This document shows, piece by piece, positions 4,479 through 5,975 of a stretch of 5,975 nucleotides of DNA. A program made the position numbers and the translations under genes. This stretch comes from an uncultured bacterium. GTDB taxonomy: Bacteria > Patescibacteriota > Minisyncoccia > Moranbacterales > GWC2-37-73. The notes under the pieces are model-generated. The model did no database searches. It was not told the origin of the DNA and saw only the letters and a list, made by a program, of their open reading frames with translations. The first letter of the stretch is position 1. Each line of letters opens with the position of its first letter. The DNA is taken from assembly GCA_903866285.1 (NCBI GenBank), contig CAIPMZ010000095.1, positions 1 through 5,975 on the forward strand, written 5' to 3'.

Positions 4479-5768
4479 ATGGAAAACGAAACTTTAAAAC
4501 CTGAAATTTTAGCTGAGGGTAATATTGAAAAGAAATCAAAAGTAAAGAAGATTGGGAAAATAATTCTTTTAGTAATCGGTGCGATCTTTGCCACGGTAAT
4601 CCTGGCGGTAATTATTTTTGTTATTTATATAAGTTTGCATAGGGGCGACATTCCAAAAGTTAATGATTCCGCCTTGCTTTTGTCTAGCGAAATTATTCCA
4701 CAAGGGCAAAATGCCTATTACGATTTTAAGCAGTCTATGGATATTCTATACTGGCCAGCAGACAAGGCTAAGGCGCTTACGGCTATGGCAAGTGGCTCGG
4801 ACTGGGATCAGGCTTTGGCAGTTGAAATTGTTGAGAAAAATAAGTCAGCTTTGGCCTTTGCATACAAAGGTCTTCAAAAGGCGGACTTTCAACTGCCAGA
4901 ATTGCAAGGCGAGCCTAAAAGCTCAGTCAGGGCTGATATGTCCTTGCCGAAGCTGAATGATTTACGAAATTTAGCGCAAGTCCAAATCATTCGCTCTCAG
5001 CTACTCCTGCGCGAGGGAAAGACGCGAGAAGCTTTTGAATATGCTTTTGATACGCTTGACCTCGGAGCTAAGCTTCAAGGTCAGCATCGCGTATTTTTCA
5101 TCCAATACTTAATTGGACTATCGATTAAAAGTATAGGACTAGCAAATATCCAAAAAATGCTTCCAGTAAGTCAGCTTTCTGCGGAAGAGTCCAAGAATTT
5201 TCAACTGAAAATCTTAGCTTATGGCGACACTAAAAAATCATTCCAGGAAGCCATACGGCTCGAATACTGGATGCAGAATAATTTAAAAGAACAGGTTATT
5301 GACAGTGCGTTTCGCGACAGCAAGGGCGCTGAAGCAGCTCCACCAGCTGATGGAATCATGGCAAGGTTTCCTTATTATTATAAGCCCAACCAGACTCAAA
5401 AATTATTCGTGGATCATTTTGGAAAATTAGTAAAGGAAGGGGCGAAAAATTGTGATGAAATAGTCGTAAGGAAAGACCTTGAGTTATCAAGAAATATTAT
5501 TTTCACGGAAAATGCCTTGGGAAAAATCATGGCAGATACAATGTTAACGTCACTGGCTGGGATGACTGATAAGCGTTGCCAGGAGGACTTTGATTTGTAC
5601 GCAACTCGCTTTATGTTTGCAACTCAGGCATACAAAGTTGCCAATGGGTCTTATCCAAAAACAAGTGCTGACTTATTTCCTCAATATTTTGAAGAAGTCC
5701 CAGCGCAATTTAATGGTAAGCAATTAAAATACGATTCTCAGTTAGGGACCATTGCTATTTCGCAGTAG
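4479..5768 (+). CDS. Membrane-anchored helical protein with pseudopilin-like tail, function unknown
   Basis: I do not recognise a named family. The 429 residues show a charged cytoplasmic N-terminus (1-27, with KKSKVKKIGK), one membrane segment (about 28-52) and a long external part. Residues 75-260 are mostly amphipathic helices, with a repeat-like helical run at 160-225 (LAQVQIIRSQLLLREGKTRE onwards). Residues about 370-427 (ATQAYKVANGSYPKTSADLF, then YFEEVPAQFNGKQLKYD) resemble the C-terminal tail seen in type II secretion pseudopilins and in some surface proteins, without a pilin N-terminus. Two external cysteines (C324, C367) could pair. It is the second gene of a probable operon, 17 bases after the upstream membrane gene, with no Shine-Dalgarno sequence. 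A strong terminator follows 84 bases after its stop. Confidence 0.88.
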   Translation: MENETLKPEILAEGNIEKKSKVKKIGKIILLVIGAIFATVILAVIIFVIYISLHRGDIPKVNDSALLLSSEIIPQGQNAYYDFKQSMDILYWPADKAKALTAMASGSDWDQALAVEIVEKNKSALAFAYKGLQKADFQLPELQGEPKSSVRADMSLPKLNDLRNLAQVQIIRSQLLLREGKTREAFEYAFDTLDLGAKLQGQHRVFFIQYLIGLSIKSIGLANIQKMLPVSQLSAEESKNFQLKILAYGDTKKSFQEAIRLEYWMQNNLKEQVIDSAFRDSKGAEAAPPADGIMARFPYYYKPNQTQKLFVDHFGKLVKEGAKNCDEIVVRKDLELSRNIIFTENALGKIMADTMLTSLAGMTDKRCQEDFDLYATRFMFATQAYKVANGSYPKTSADLFPQYFEEVPAQFNGKQLKYDSQLGTIAISQ

Positions 5769-5792
5769 TAGGTTTTCCCAAGGGAGCGGAAA

Positions 5793-5825
5793 AACTTATC
5801 CCCTTGTGGATAAGTTAGGGGATAA
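5793..5825. promoter_or_regulatory. Overlapping inverted repeats with DnaA-box-like 9-mers
   Basis: TTATCCACA (minus strand, 5813-5805) is a perfect consensus DnaA box. TTATCCCCT occurs at 5797-5805 on the plus strand and 5825-5817 on the minus strand, one or two bases off consensus. The same bases form two mutually exclusive hairpins: AACTTATCC (5793-5801) with GGATAAGTT (5808-5816), or TTATCCCC (5797-5804) with GGGGATAA (5818-5825). It could be a replication or titration site, or an RNA structure near the operon's end. Confidence 0.4.
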
Positions 5826-5852
5826 TGTTAAAAAATTAAGGGAAAAGCGGGG

Positions 5853-5888
5853 AAAACCTGGCAAGTCGAAAGGCTTGCTGGGTTTTTT
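5853..5888 (+). terminator. Rho-independent terminator of the membrane-protein operon
   Basis: A 15-bp stem with three G-T pairs (5853-5867 with 5872-5886) is capped by a GAAA tetraloop; the 3' arm ends in a run of six T (5883-5888). The A-rich start of the stem would let it act weakly in the other direction too. Confidence 0.92.
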
Positions 5889-5975
5889 GTCTTGTGGTAT
5901 TATTACTAAACGCTACACAAGATGTAGTATAAAAATGCCTAAAATTGCACCTTAAGCTCTTTTTGCAAGCAAACA
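5889..5975. other. Tail of window, no gene seen
   Basis: It holds a small hairpin CTACA-CAAGA-TGTAG (5913-5927) followed by TATAAA, and a six-codon frame (5935-5955) with nothing to support it. The next gene, if any, starts beyond the window. Confidence 0.4.

Noticed and set aside
5752..5955. 67-codon frame after the second membrane gene
   Set aside because: It reads through the DnaA-box hairpins and the terminator, so it is not a gene.

Overview
The window is AT-rich, with a denser GC patch in the repeat region. It most resembles a small-genome candidate-phyla (Patescibacteria/CPR-like) bacterium. The grounds are weak or absent Shine-Dalgarno sequences on most genes, a tRNA without an encoded CCA, single-pass membrane proteins of unrecognised families, and GC-rich palindromic repeats around a tRNA gene. 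This placement is inference; no marker gene is present. TGA ends the transposase gene, so TGA is a stop codon here.

Layout. (1) Bases 1-1215, minus strand: what looks like a complete IS110-family insertion sequence. It has a DEDD/serine transposase (21-989) and a 5' non-coding end (990-1213) that folds like a bridge RNA. The proposed RNA (about 1027-1201, some 175 nt) has two internal-loop modules. The second carries one guide matching the right end and one complementary to the left end. Joining the two ends through a CT core would create a TTGACA-17-TAGTAT promoter whose start falls on the first base of the RNA. (2) 1358-1945: an Fe/Mn-family superoxide dismutase with its own terminator. (3) 2005-2353: non-coding, hairpin-rich, ending in a perfect 12-bp inverted repeat that touches the next ATG. 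(4) 2354-3019: a helix-turn-helix plus LAGLIDADG-like protein, ending 7 bases before tRNA-Gly(TCC) (3027-3098). (5) 3100-3622: no protein gene. Two copies of a modular repeat have ends that copy the 3' tail of the adjacent tRNA-Gly, inverted on the left and direct on the right, separated by strong hairpin terminators. (6) 3796-5768: a probable two-gene operon of membrane-anchored proteins of unknown function, one with an SH3b-like external domain and one with a long helical external domain and a pseudopilin-like tail. (7) 5769-5975: a cluster of DnaA-box-like 9-mers in overlapping hairpins, then a strong terminator.

The two most interesting regions are the IS110 element, where bridge RNA, donor guides, element ends and circle-junction promoter can all be read from the sequence and support each other, and the tRNA-Gly neighbourhood, where a possible homing-endonuclease-like gene and tRNA-tail-mimicking repeats flank the same tRNA.
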